Shown here: positions 10,690 through 23,890 of the stretch, piece by piece
Layout of the letters: each line of letters starts with the position of its first letter
Numbering within the stretch: position 1 is the stretch's first letter
Assembly: GCA_018398815.1 (NCBI GenBank)
Contig: CM031618.1
Span: forward strand, 51,643,121 to 51,707,120
Direction: 5' to 3'
Source: Conus ventricosus
Lineage: Eukaryota; Mollusca; Gastropoda; Neogastropoda; Conidae
Length of the DNA stretch: 64,000 bases
Program-made: the position numbers and the translations under genes
The notes under the pieces: generated by a model
What the model saw: only the letters and a program-made list of their open reading frames with translations
The model's database searches: none
What the model was told of the DNA's origin: nothing

Positions 10690-10945
10690 GTCTGGTACGT
10701 CAGATCAGAACAGGCACCACATGAACAACTGAGTGTGACTCGCACTGTCTGGCATAGATCTCTTCTTATGGGTTGCCTCATAACTTGAGACGACTGCTGC
10801 CTGTGGATTGCTGTGTCAGGACTGCTGTGGAACAAAAAGCCCGGATGTGGCTGTGAACAGGGAGCCAGAATGAGCATGTGGGTTTAATCAAACTGATGCA
10901 CTTAAGTGGGACAGAAGGTGAGACAGCAAGAAAAAGAGTAATGAT
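10690..10945 (+). repeat. Dispersed repeat D, unexpanded copy
   Basis: Collinear with the flanks of the 26-kb minisatellite. Shared landmarks in order are CAGAACAGGCACCAC, GGGTTGCCTCAT, GGATTGCTG, one unit of GTGAACAGGGAGCCAGAATG, and GGTGAGACAGCA. Only about one unit of the 39-bp motif is present here, against about 36 at 25,975-27,390. Confidence 0.75.
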
Positions 10946-11049
10946 GGGCAGGATACCATGCTGTGGACTGTTGTAAAGTTGTAGATTTAGAACAAGTATT
11001 GTTTTGTCAAGATTGTCGGGACTAATTGTATACTGTTGTATAATGATTA

Positions 11050-11460
11050 GTTTTCAGAACTTTTACTCTCACACTTTATTTCATTTTATCTACTACCTTT
11101 CACTGGTGCTTTGGGGTGCTGTTGCATTCTTCTTTGAACCCTTGGTGGTGAGAAACCAAAATCATGGACTGTGGTGTGTCTTGACGCAAGAGCACAGACC
11201 AGTCATTCATGTCTCCGATGATTCCGATCCAGCGGATGAAGTCCTAGGAGCAGGCGATACATATACATCTGCCTTCGAGAGGGATTACCATGGTTCTCTC
11301 ATGCAGCTAGTGAAGGGTTTTCATTTTTACAACATACATTTTCCCATTTTTCTTCAATTTAAATTTTTTTTTTCAAATCTTTGCCAAGTTATTACTATAA
11401 TGATGGAAGAATTGTTAACCTACACTTGTTTTCCCCCACTACTTAATTGTTCAGCATTAT
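11050..11460 (+). repeat. Uncharacterised repeat E, copy 1 (uninterrupted)
   Basis: Landmarks CTTTGAACCCTTGGTGGTGAG, GATTCCGATCCAGCGGATGA, GCAGGCGATACATATACATC, CTCATGCAGCTAGTGAA and TTGTTCAGCA recur in the same order at 11,775-12,088 plus 13,546-13,620. An open frame crosses it, but I recognise no domain. It may be part of an unidentified mobile element or an old segmental duplication. Confidence 0.75.
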
Positions 11461-11713
11461 ATCATTAGGTCAATCAGTGGGTGATTGCATCTCTTAGGAG
11501 ATCCAAGTAAAGGTTGTTCTACACAATTCTTAGCCGCTGACAATGCTTGGGTTATTGAACAGCAGAGCTGACCACTCAGACTGTTCCATTTTTTTTTTTA
11601 AATCTTCCTTGCATCCTTAAATGGATCCTCAAGCATAGGCTCAAAGATTGTCCCCTACATTTTATACAGTTTGCATAATGTTTTAGTTTTTCAGCAACTT
11701 TTTACCTCTCCAC

Positions 11714-11757
11714 CAGCCCTTTGCGGTCGGCTGGGCTATAAGCAACATTATCTTATC
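11714..11757 (+). mobile_element. 44-bp tail-only retrotransposon insertion with 12-bp TSD
   Basis: Flanked by perfect direct repeats TTACCTCTCCAC at 11,702-11,713 and 11,758-11,769. The insert starts CAGCCC, lacks the next 11 bp of the consensus, continues TTTGCGGTCGGCTGGGCTAT and ends in TTATC repeats. It is the 3' tail that ends LINE copies B and C. Confidence 0.9.
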
Positions 11758-11774
11758 TTACCTCTCCACACTTT

Positions 11775-12088
11775 TGTTTTATTTTATTCTACTACCTTTC
11801 GCTGGGCTGCTTTGGGGGGTGCTGTTGGATTCTTTCTTTGAACCCTTGGTGGTGAGAACACCACAGAATTACGGACTGTGGTGTGTCTCTATTTGGCGCC
11901 AAGAGCACAGACATAATCAGCTGTGTCTCCCTGATGAGTTCCGATCCAGCGGATGAAAGGCCTAGGAGCAGGCGATACATATACATCTGCCTTCGAGAGG
12001 GATTGCCATGGTTCTCTCATGCAGCTAGTGAATGGTTTTCAATTTTACAACATATATTTTCCCATTTTTCTTCAATTTTTAAAAAAAA
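11775..12088 (+). repeat. Uncharacterised repeat E, copy 2 left part
   Basis: Collinear with copy 1 through CCCATTTTTCTTCAATTT, then interrupted by a minus-strand LINE. The remainder resumes at 13,546. Confidence 0.75.
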
Positions 12089-13545
12089 TTTCAGTTCAGT
12101 TCAGTGGTTTATTTAATGTCTTTTCATCGCCAGATGATATTAGACACTTTTATTTAAAAAATAAAAATAAAAAATAAAAAAACCCACACGCACACACACA
12201 CGCGCACACACACACCTCCACACTTAACTTATCACCTATATTAGTACTTTCAAACCCACATCTGATATATGCATATTGACATGAGTGAAATACCCTAGCG
12301 GTACACAAAATTGTTGATCTTCATAAAAATTTTGCAACCTGTGACTGCGAAATAACCATGGCAATTTCAGCAACATATGAACCATATAAGACAGTATTAA
12401 CATTTTCAAAGTTATTCATCTGAATACCTTTCTCCTCATAGAGTGGGGTCAACACTGAGCATTCAAACAAAAGATGATGCACAGAAATGTTTTCTCTGCA
12501 TACACAAGAAATACCATGAGAATATTTAGTGTTCCAAGTATTCAGCCTTAATTTATGAATTAATCTAACAATGTGCCTTGGGCACGACGGTAAAGCAGCC
12601 ATTTTTTTTACTAGAATTCTGCTTATGCATACATTTTTCCATAATTTGGATCAATTCACAAGAAGATAGATCTAAGTGATTGTTTAGTAAATTTTCCGTC
12701 TTTCTGTTTGCTCCTTCTTTTGCAAGACTGTCTGCTATTTCATTCCACTTTATACCACAGTGAGATGGGACCCAACAAAAATCTATTCTTATGCCTAGTG
12801 TTAATGAAACAATGCAGTAGATGTTTTATTTCAAAAAGCAAATCTTTTCTAGCTTTGCAGTCCCAATGCTCTAGTGACTGTAAAACGGATTTGGAATCAA
12901 CACAAAGTAAAATCTGATAGAAAGCAATTGATGTATCATATATGTAAGTCAAAGCCTTCAGTATTGCATATAATTCTGAGGTATAGGTTGAAAACCCCTT
13001 TCCTACATAATATGATTTCCTGACATTTAAGGTTGGTATTATAAAGCCTGAACCACTGTCAGAGGATTCCATTACCGACCCATCTGTAAACACTTTTAAA
13101 TGATTTGGATAGCTGTTTTCTAAATGTTCACGAACTTCAGTTGTTAAAATATTTATATTATCACTTTTCTTTAACAAAGTATATTTGTAATCAAAAGAAG
13201 CATTTCGGTGCTCCCAAGGAGGCATTGGAGGTACTGCAGGAAATTCTGGTATAGCAGTAATATCAATATTGCAATGTGACATAAAGTCAGATGTGTAGTT
13301 TCTAATTGGTTGAATGTAAGATGTGTTTTTAGACCTCTTAGGAAAATCTTTACTGGAATCAATCAGTATTTCTTCAGTTACTGAATTTTCAACAGAAAGA
13401 CTTCTGACAATATATTTGGATACATCCAATATTCGCTTCTCATTTAGAGGTAAAATGTTTGTTTCTTTATAACATCTATGAGTGTTTGTGTGCACTGGGA
13501 CTCCCAGAGCAAATTTCATGGCCTTACTATCCAAGCTTTGCAATC
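12089..13545 (-). mobile_element. RNase H-bearing LINE, 5'-truncated, nested in repeat E
   Basis: Minus-strand coding starts at about 13,543 with AMKFALGVPVHTNTHR, homologous to the LINE at about 42,650 (AFKIALGVPTHTS). RNase H motifs: HLKVFTDGSVMES (first Asp), YTSELYAILKAL (Glu) and LCVDSKSVLQSL (Asp). A frameshift near 12,775 separates a second RNase H stretch (VPSHCGIKWNEIADSLAKE), and another leads to a C-terminal zinc-knuckle (CVCRENISVHHLLFEC, 12,602-12,321). The 3' end on the plus strand is an A/T-rich run and TTCAGTTCAG repeats at 12,091-12,104. It separates two collinear parts of repeat E. Confidence 0.85.
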
Positions 13546-13620
13546 TTTGCTAAGTCATTACTATAACGATGGAAGAATTGTTAACCTACACTTGTTTTCC
13601 CCCACTACTTAATTGTTCAG
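13546..13620 (+). repeat. Uncharacterised repeat E, copy 2 right part
   Basis: CATTACTATAACGATGGAAG through CACTACTTAATTGTTCAGCA matches 11,385-11,456, completing the copy cut by the LINE. Confidence 0.85.
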
Positions 13621-13744
13621 CAGAGTATTGTTTTGTTGTTATTGTAAATGTGCTACAGAAAGAGTAATTATTTCATGCATACAACCTGTGGATTTGTAGA
13701 AAACACCTGTCTGTGATAAAAGGTGAACTTGCTATGTGTTTGCA

Positions 13745-13931
13745 ATGGATGTGCGCAGGTGTGAAGTGTGCAAGTCAGAGAAGGCAAAGTACACCTGCCC
13801 CAGGTGTTCATTTCGTACCTGTTCACTGCCCTGTGTAGTGAAACACAAGGAGGATAGACAGTGTGATGGCAAGAGGGACAAGACTGCTTTTGTGGCGATA
13901 CAGGATTTCACAGAGTCTAACTTGCGCAGTG
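13745..13931 (+). CDS. ZNHIT6: ZNHIT6 coding exon 1 (zf-HIT domain)
   Basis: Holds the whole zinc finger (CEVC, CPRC, CSLPC, H, C) and [19 protein letters not shown]. It ends in phase 1 before the donor GTGAGT. Confidence 0.92.
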
Positions 13932-16733
13932 GTGAGTACCAAATCTGATAAATGGAGAGCCCTCATATATAAAATATATGTTTGTTTATATATATATATA
14001 TATATATATATTAGTCTGAATTTGTAGCCATTGATGTATTCACACATGCATGCACATATTTCAGAGATCATTGTTGATTATGAATGATGACTTTTTTAAA
14101 GAAACTGTGAGCCAGATTAATTTTCTTCATTTGGGTTTGGTGTTAATACAAGTCATTTGGTTTTTAAGTGTTTCTAGTTTGAATCAGCTAGCATAAGTAC
14201 AAAGATGTGCTCATAAATTCATATTGATCATATGTGTCTGCATCGTGTATGTGTGCAAATTAGTATTTTACTACAAGAAGTCAACATCATGTATTAAACT
14301 TCTCAAAGTCCAGAGGTCTTTTGAATACCCTATCATCAGCTTTTCAGTGAACAACATAAAGAAATGAAACAGGAAAGATGGAATGCTAATGTGTGTTGGG
14401 TTTTCCTGTTCCAGATTTACATTTCCTTGAGGAGGTGAAAAGAGAAGTGGAGCAGAGCAAAAAGAACAGTAAAAAATATGAAAGCAAGGATTTTTCCAAG
14501 AGAGTGAGTAACAGAGCAGTAGACTTCAGTACTATAGTAGAGTGTGTAACTGATGAAAAAAAAAGTCTTTCTTTTTCCCTTTTTTTTTTAATCATTAATT
14601 AAACTTGACACTTTTATCTGTCAGTGTACCATTCTGACAGTGAAATGCATTGCATTACATACATTTCACATGTGATGTAGTTAATTGTTACTGGGGTGGT
14701 TATGTCACATATATATATATATATATAGCTTGTTCTGCTAATACAACGCTGTAGATTTAATTTCACATTATGTTGGAGTGCACTGTGTCTGTGTATGGAA
14801 TAACATGGTATTGCTGTAATCAGGGTTCGTACTCCCCCTTATTTTCTTGAAAAGTGCTTGAGATTTGACATGACAATTTCAAGGCCTGGAAAAGTACTTA
14901 AAAAATAAGCTGAAGGCCTAACCCCCTGGAAAAGTCCTTGAAATTTCAAAATCGGTCACAATCTGTCCTCTCAAAGCAAGGAAGTGACTGTCACTCAAAA
15001 AAAATTTTTTTATACGAAATAAATCACAATCTCTGTCACTCCATGTGGCTTCGTGATCGCCGATCCCGTAGCAACCGACAACAGCCTAGCTGAAGCAGAA
15101 GGGAAGTAACTCGTCAGTGACTAGTGTTTGACTTACTATAGACGTAAGTGTAGAAGCCAACAGAGTTCTTTCCCTTTGGTTACCATCGGGGTTGTGTCGA
15201 CGGTCGATGTTTTGCGCCAAATAGTGCTACTGAGCCTGCAAGATGGGGAAAGGAGACTGCGTTTTCAATGATATGTGGGCAGAAAAAGATGCTTTCAAAG
15301 GTTGGTTAGCTCGTGGAGAAAACGAACACTCAGCAAGGTGCACATTGTGCAAGAAGAGTTTTAGTATCTCGGGTATGGGCATCAGTGCTGTGAAGAGTCA
15401 TGCTGATGGAGTGAAACACAAACGGTTGGTGGAACATGAACATGAGAATAAGAGAAATGCCGGTGGTGCCACACAGCTGACCATGCATGGATTCACTCTT
15501 GGAAACCGAAACTCCTCACCAAGATCTGAACCACCGGGTGCAAGGCAGGAGACTGGCAGTCAACTGCCTTCAACTTCAAGTTTTACTGCAGTGACAGGGG
15601 GGTCTCAAGATGCACCTTCCACATCAGCAGCTGCAGGGTCTTCAAGCAGCTTTTCTAAACAGAAACGATCGACGAATCGTGCACCAAGAACGATGTCCTA
15701 ACTGCTGAGGTGTATTGGACTTTGTTTGCCATGGAGAAGCATTACTCTTATCACAGTTTCACTGGTGTTGGGGAAATATTCAAAAAAATGTTTCCATCGT
15801 GTTCTGTTGCTGACAAGTTTGCAAGAAAGTTGTTAATTACTACCCCTTGAATGAAGCTGCTAACCCCTGGAAATTCCCTTGAAAACCCCTTGAACTTTTT
15901 TTTCTGATATCTGTGGAACCCTGTGTAATTGGTCGGCAGTATAAATGTAGCTTGGCTGTAGCTTGAACACATCTGTGACACGTGTTGTCCTGAAATGAAT
16001 TTTTTCACAAGAGATTGGGCAGCTGATTTCTTTTGAATACAAAGAGTCTCAGACAAGGTTCATAATACGTGTTTGATCTTTTTAAAATCAAAATCTTTTT
16101 AAAGCCAGGAAATCCATGAGGAGATCACTTTTAATCGAGGAAAAAAAACTAGTTCAGCTTGGACATAAGTCATAAATATTTTTGAAAGAAATTAGAAAAA
16201 GAATCATCATTCCTGATTTTATTGTTGTTGTTGTTGTTTACCTGTAGATGGTATTACTAATTAGAGAGACGGAAAACAATATCTGGTTGAAAGAAGAGAT
16301 CAAATTCAGTTGGTCTTTGAATGACAGCAATGTTAAATGTATTCATAGTATTTTTTCACAGATTATATTTTGATATTCTTACACTAACAGGTGAAATCCT
16401 TGCTCATCCATGCGAGAAGCAGAGGTGTTTATATTGACCTGATGCCAAAAAGGATGACTCGACACCAGCAAAACACTACAATGTACCATTTTGAGTAAGT
16501 GACTTTTTTTTTTGGATGTTTGGTTGGTTGCTTTTTTTTTTTTAAAATCATTTTTGTTTGCCATCGAGATCTTGGCAATGATATCAGTGTATGTCCATGG
16601 CCATTGAACGTTCAGAGTAAAGAGGGCTCCAAAACATTACCAATTCACAGAGCAGATGTTTCTTCTCAGTTTGCAGACAACATGCACGCATGCATCACGC
16701 ACACACGCATACATGTGCACACACGCATGTGCG

Positions 16734-16782
<49 letters not shown>

Positions 16783-19700
16783 ACACACACACCACACACA
16801 CACACACACACACAGAGTCCTATGCACACTTAAATTCTAAATTATGTATGGTCCACTTTTTGTCTTACAGTGTCTGTGGTAATGACATTATTTCAACAAG
16901 TGTAAATTTTATACTGTGGGAATTACTAAGTAACATGGAAAAGATTATTTTTTTTAATGTTTAAATGAGTTTCTTCACGGTTATGTCTTGTGATGTAATG
17001 GTAAACAATTATCATGTCCAGACTGATTTCTAGAGTACAGACAGTACTGTTATCTCCAATTAACAGCCCTGATGTGGCCCTTTGCGGTCGGCTGGGCTAT
17101 AAGCAACATTATCTTATCTTATCTCCAATTAATACTACGATGTCATACGCATTATGAGATAATGTTTTTATCTCAGATTATGGCATGATGTCATCTGGAT
17201 TACAAGATGATACTTTTGTGTCAAATTATGACCACGACATCTTCCAGATCACAAGATAAAAACTTTAAAATTATTGCCATGACATCTCCCAAGATGAAAC
17301 TTTTATCTCAATTTATTACCAATATATCTTCCAGAATACAAGAGGATTCTTTTATCTCAAACCATGACCTTGATATCTCTCAGATTTCAAGATTACACTT
17401 TTATCTCAGACCATGACCTTGACATCTCTCAGCTATCAAGATTGCACTTTTATCTCAGACCATGACCATGACATCTCTCAGATTTCAAGATTACACTTAT
17501 CTTAAACCCTGACCATGACATCTCCCAGATTACAAGATGATTTTTTTTTATCTCAAACCATGACCTTGACATCTCTCAGATTTCAAGGTTACACTTTTAT
17601 CTCAAACCCTGACCATGACATCTCCCAGATTGCAAGATGATAATTTTGTCCCAAATTATGACCATGGCATCGCCCAGACTACAAGATGATAACATTTCAA
17701 ATCATGGCTAGGGCATCTTTTGTTTAAATGTCCTGTATGTGGTTAAATCGGTAAAGGTCAGCATCTGTGTACACAGGTTAAAGCATGAGACTGGCAGATC
17801 ACAGACGCAGCACACAGATGATAATGTGTTTCTGCTCTCTGTGGTCTGATGGCTACATAGTCCGGTTTTGTGTACTGCGAAATTGTTATATTTTGTATTG
17901 TACAAAATTAAATTTTTGTTTGAAAATGTAGGGGTGCATGACCACCCAACATAATTCCAAAGGAGTCTTTTTCTCCAAAGATTATTGTAGTTTTCTTGCA
18001 GTTTGATCCTGGTGAGAGGTATGTCTTAGTAGTCATCTTGTTACAAATGATGATTGAAATATTTCACGGTTTGATCATGAAATAATTGGAAAGAATGGAA
18101 TGAATAAATGTTGTTAAAGTTATAGGCATCTTTTCTTTTCATGTGCTGCAGTGTTCATTTTATCAGAATGTGGCATTTTATCCATTATGAGTTCTTTTAA
18201 TACTTTTTGTTTCATGATCTTTGATGTCTTCTTTTTCCAGAAGTAAAACCATTCACTGGCATGTTGAGTGGAACTTACCTGGGGAAAACATTAAATTTAC
18301 AGATGAAAGGTTAGACACTGGAATTATGTTCTCTTGTGTGGTGTGTGTGTGTGTGTGGTGTGTGTGTGTGTGTGTGATTGAGCACAAGTCATAATCATAT
18401 GCAGGAGCGTTGTTGAGATTATATATATATATATATATATAAAGTTTAGTTTGCTATAGATCTGTGTGAATGGTTGAGCAAATTGGTGTGTGCGTTGCAT
18501 TATAAGATAAATAGTATTTCGCTGGGTTTTGGGTTTTTTTTAAAAAGCAAAATGGGATCTTGAGAAGTCCAGGCATAGTATCATTATATGAGCCCTGTTA
18601 GGTTTTACTGCATTTGTGGGATCTTCATGTAAGATGCATTCACTTTCAAGACTGGTGATTACTGTTTAGGAGAGAATAACAGGGCAGGGAGGGGATGCTG
18701 GAATGAGTGGTGTTGTAGTTAGGCAACTTTTGGAACATTCATGATGGAAAAAGGCAAAAAAAAAGACCACATAAAAGACCCCAAAATGTGAACAACATAA
18801 ACCAAGCATGGCACTGTGACTGCAAAACATAACTTTTACATTTGTGTAGAAGTATGTGTTTGAATGTTTGTCCTCAAATTTTAAGCTGATACTTGTGCAT
18901 CGTTCAGTGTTATAACAGTTCAGGAAACTGATGCGGTCTGCTTAATTCTTTCGTGCATGGCAGGTTTCCTGATGTCCAGATCCTTCAAGACGGCGTAGAC
19001 CGCCATTTGAAGGAGCACCAAGAGCAGATGACTCTCACCCAAGCGGAGAAAGACCTTCTGGAGCCCTATACAGCAGAAAATGGCCGACGCTACCGCATCC
19101 TGCTTAAACTGTATGGAAGGCAGAAGTAGGTTGCAGGGAATTTTACAATTGGTGTTTTGTTGATTGTATTTTTCATTAGTTCTAAGGTTATCTGTATGGA
19201 GGGCAGAAGTAGGTTGCAGGGAATTACATTGGTGTTTTGTTGATGGTGTGTATTTTTCATTAGTTCTGACGTTAATCTGATGATAATCTGATCAGATCTG
19301 TTCCAAATGAAATTACTGTAATGATGTTGGTGATCATTACTGTGATCATTTATCACCATCATCATAATCTTTTTTCCCCTGCCTCGTAGGATCTTTTTAA
19401 AAAAAATTTCTTTTGCACAAGTACAAAAACATTCCATAATCACAGAAAATAAAGGCAAGGCGCTCCATCCATAAACTAAAGGTACAATACATTCCACCAA
19501 CACATCAAACTGTTACAGTAATCAAATCAAATTCACGTATGTAAAACAATCTGTGAAAATGACATTAGGAGGCATGAACATGTACAGAAATCATCTTGTT
19601 TTTTAATGACACACATAAGGAACAAATTCCAATAACTGGCATTAATCATGCACTCAAACATCATACAAGGTTATAAAAAGTGCTACATGAATTATGATCT

Positions 19701-20597
19701 CAAGTCCATCGAATCATGGCACTCGAAGAAAGTAGATTATGCAGACATTGTTCTATAAATCATCATTATCTTTCATAGCAAAAGCAGTGATTAAGAGCTG
19801 CTAATGGAGAGACTAAAGACCTGTAACCTGAGAATTCCATCTATAACGATCCCTGTTGCTCGTAAACTTTTAGACATGATCATTTCTTTCTTTCTGCATA
19901 CGCAGGCTGATACTCCTGCGGATACTGCCTGTACAGTCAGTGGAGTTTTGTGTGTATGACCGTTTTTTATCCCGCCATTAAGGCAGCCATACTCCATCTT
20001 CGGGAAGGTGCATGCTATGTGTAACATGTCATCCATACCAACAGCCAAACTGGCCTTCTCTTCCGAAAGTTGGTGATGGGATTTGACGTGTGTGCAAGAT
20101 GTTGTGCGTGCGTTTACACATCGAACCTCGGTTTATAGTCTTATTCGAAGGACTGTATGGGGAATGGAGTCGAACGAATGTTAACTCCAAGGGAAAAATC
20201 CCTCTGTACACAGCCCTGATGTGGCCCTTTGGGGTCGGCTGGGCTATAAGCAACATTATCTTACCTATCTTATCCCTCTGTACCAAAATTCAGACCTGTA
20301 ACCCCAGGATCATGATCCGGCGCTCTACCAACTGAGCTATTCTGGCCCCCAGCATGATCATAATTATCTTGACATTGTTGAATTGCTCTGTGTCAGACAT
20401 AATTCTCCCTAAGCGTGTGAAATACAGTGTAACACATAACAGAATTCCAACCATTGTCAAAAGAAACCACATAAGACTAGCTCATTTATTTTCAGTTAAT
20501 TAATTTGAAAGTGCCATGAAAAGTGTATGTGTGCCTACACTTGTATACAGGATTGTGTACACACCCTGGGCATACACATAGACACACTCACATGCAC

Positions 20598-20655
<58 letters not shown>

Positions 20656-20665
20656 CTCTCTCTCT

Positions 20666-20717
<52 letters not shown>

Positions 20718-20764
20718 TCTTTCTTTCATGCACACACACACACACAAAACACACACATACACAC

Positions 20765-20806
<42 letters not shown>

Positions 20807-20821
20807 ACACACACACACGCA

Positions 20822-20869
<48 letters not shown>

Positions 20870-23469
20870 CAAAAATAATTCCAATGGAAGCTACTAACAT
20901 AGGATGTAACATGGCTTTCTGTGGTGGTGGCAGGTATTGTTTGATGGAAAAGACGAAGAGCCTGTATGAAAACCTGGTAGGCAAACGGGTGGTGGAGTTC
21001 CCTACCCTGTTTGTGGTGAGGGAAGAGTATGCACACCAATATTGTACACTGTCTGCAGGTCAGTTGTTTCATTTTTCTTCTCTCTTCTTTTTTTTTTCCT
21101 TTTTTTAGCTTTCCTTGTCAGTATGCTGTAAGCTATTTATTTGTAATTGTTCATTCATTTTTGCGCCCAATATGAGAAGATAAGTGGTTGCTTGTTATTC
21201 ATTTCATTGTCCTATAATTATGTTGGTTTTTTTTGCTTGAAGAGGACCCAAGAGCTCGACATGCATCATGTTTTGTCCTGCAGTCTGTTTGTCTGTATTG
21301 TCTTGTGGAACTAACAACCTTTCTTTTTAAAATTTGCTTCAATTTCTGCCTTCAGTCACCTCGCTAGGAAACTAACCATATTTCCTCTGGTAATATTATG
21401 ATTTAACTCTTTTCAGTTCTTTTTCCCTTGAATTTCGATCACTGGCGATCGACGGTTTTCTTCCCAGAATTATGGTATTTGATACAACACTTTTGTTATC
21501 TGAAGCAATGTATCACCTAAAATACCCAAAATAGACACATTCATCACAAAAATATATTTATTTTAGAATAATGCGCAGAATGTTATGAAAAATCCATGCA
21601 AAATGCAAAAATCTCAAAAACTGTTGAGAGCTAAGGCCAAAAGTAGAATATAAAGGCACTCAAAAGTACTATACTGAACTGGCCACGATGATGCATCAGT
21701 TAGCTAATTCCACTGGCTGCAGGCAGTGAGAGGTTATGGGTTTGAATCCCATCGGAGAACTTTGGTTGTAGGAATTTTTTTTTTTTTTTTTTTTTTTTTT
21801 ACTGTAATGAACACCATGTTTTATTTGTGACAGATTTCCCATGATAAAAATGTTCTGTTACATGCCTGAAATATTTCTCTTGTTAAATAAAATGTGATGG
21901 TTGAAATTTTTTTTTTTTTTCTTTTTTTTTCCACCTTCTATGAAGGTTCTTTTCTTTGAAGAAGAAAGCAGGTTACATCATTATGATTCACATTCACTCA
22001 AAAGAACAACTGTCATATTTCTGTACATACAAACACATGCACAAAAAACAAACAATACAACCAAAACTACACCACATGCATGAAACAAAAGTGTTGTTAG
22101 GAGAAGTAAGACCAAAAGGTAGAGGAAGAGAAAAGAAGCGAGAGAGAGGAAAGAGAGGAAAAGTGAACAACAGAGGGGAAAAAGAAAAGGGATGCTGCCC
22201 AAACAGAGTAACCAAAACATAACAGTCAAACAGAAGTTAAGCAATAAGTCAGCATCCACAGTGAGTGAATAAACAAGTGTAGAATATTTTTGTTTCCGGC
22301 CAGTACTAACCCAGAGTTGATCTGAGTTTGGAGGCTGGAATCTCTCCACTGAGAGATTATTTTCCTTCTGCGTGGATATGTGTGTGTTTGTGTGTGTGTC
22401 TGTGTGTGTGCAGGGTTCGTACGCCCCTTGAAGACCCTTGAAAACCCTTTAAAATACAGCTGGGTCAAAAAGGCCCTTGAAAACCCTTGAATACTGCAGA
22501 TATCCCTACCATCCCTTGAAATCCCCTTAAAAATTGTTTTCGGACCAAAACTGACCGTAACATTTGAAGACGAATCGGAGAACAAACGCGAACAAGACTT
22601 CGGACATCGATTTTCGCCTCTCGAATCGTTCTGTGTGTCGTCTGCTTTTCAAGCAAAGGGAAGCAATTCAATAGTTGGTTATTGTTTGCGCATGCGCAGT
22701 TCGACTTCCGACAAAGTGCGCCATGCTCCCTAATCTTCGGTGAATGCCAACACTGTTGCGTCTGTCATCATGCATTTGATCCGTTGTGGTTACAGAAGGA
22801 AGAATATCGAAGCTGGATCACTGAATGCAGAACAACAAACATGCGTTTTTTTTCCGTAAAGTGTGCAAAAAGACCGTTGATGTTCGGGCAGTGGGCGAAT
22901 CGCGGTTGCAAGTCACGGAAAGAGGAAAAATATGTGGAATTGGAAAACGCGAGTAGGCTGGTAGTTAGTCTTACGGACTTCGTTCGGCAATCATCAAATT
23001 CATCAACATCAGGTCAGACCCTTTCCTCAGTAAGAATCGTCAGCCAATCCACAATAACAGCAAGTGGGACAGATGTGTTAAAAGTTAAAAGCTGAAGTGT
23101 TGTGGACGATTCATGCCATCAACAATCATCACAGTTTCCGATCTGCTGAAGACGACATGAAACTGTTTGCAGCAATGTTAACATATTACTCGATTGCGAC
23201 GAACTATCGGCGTGGGGAAACTAAAATTAGATATTTTGCAACTTTGGCATTGCTCCTTTTTTCTGTTAGAACTGAAAAAAGAGTGAAATCATATAGCTAC
23301 TGAATCTTCAAATCAATCGTCACGTCGTCTCCATAGACACAAAGTGACTCGTGTGTGCACATTTGTAATTTAAAAAAAAAAATCCTACTTTCTTGTTTAA
23401 AAGACGGCATTCATACCACACCCCTACCCCCCCCCCCCCCCCCCCCCCCAAACTTACCTACCAGCTAGC

Positions 23470-23525
<56 letters not shown>

Positions 23526-23568
23526 GACACACAAGACACACACACACACACACACACACATAGAGAGA

Positions 23569-23627
<59 letters not shown>

Positions 23628-23668
23628 CACGCACACACATACACACACACAGAGAAAGACGCACACAC

Positions 23669-23710
<42 letters not shown>

Positions 23711-23726
23711 CACACACACACAACAG

Positions 23727-23776
<50 letters not shown>

Positions 23777-23835
23777 CACACAACAGCACACAGACACACC
23801 AGAAAGAGAAGAGAGAGAGACACACACACACACAG

Positions 23836-23890
<55 letters not shown>

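Noticed and set aside
15243..15701. Independent host zinc-finger gene inside the ZNHIT6 intron
   Set aside because: The frame lies between CAGGGTTC/GAACCCTG ends and matches only the start of a hAT-type transposase, so it is treated as a transposon remnant.
20290..20345. tRNA gene on the minus strand
   Set aside because: The A-box region is excellent, but the B box is degraded, no acceptor stem closes, and the same unit recurs at 8.3-8.6 kb with a non-tRNA tail. It is a SINE head.
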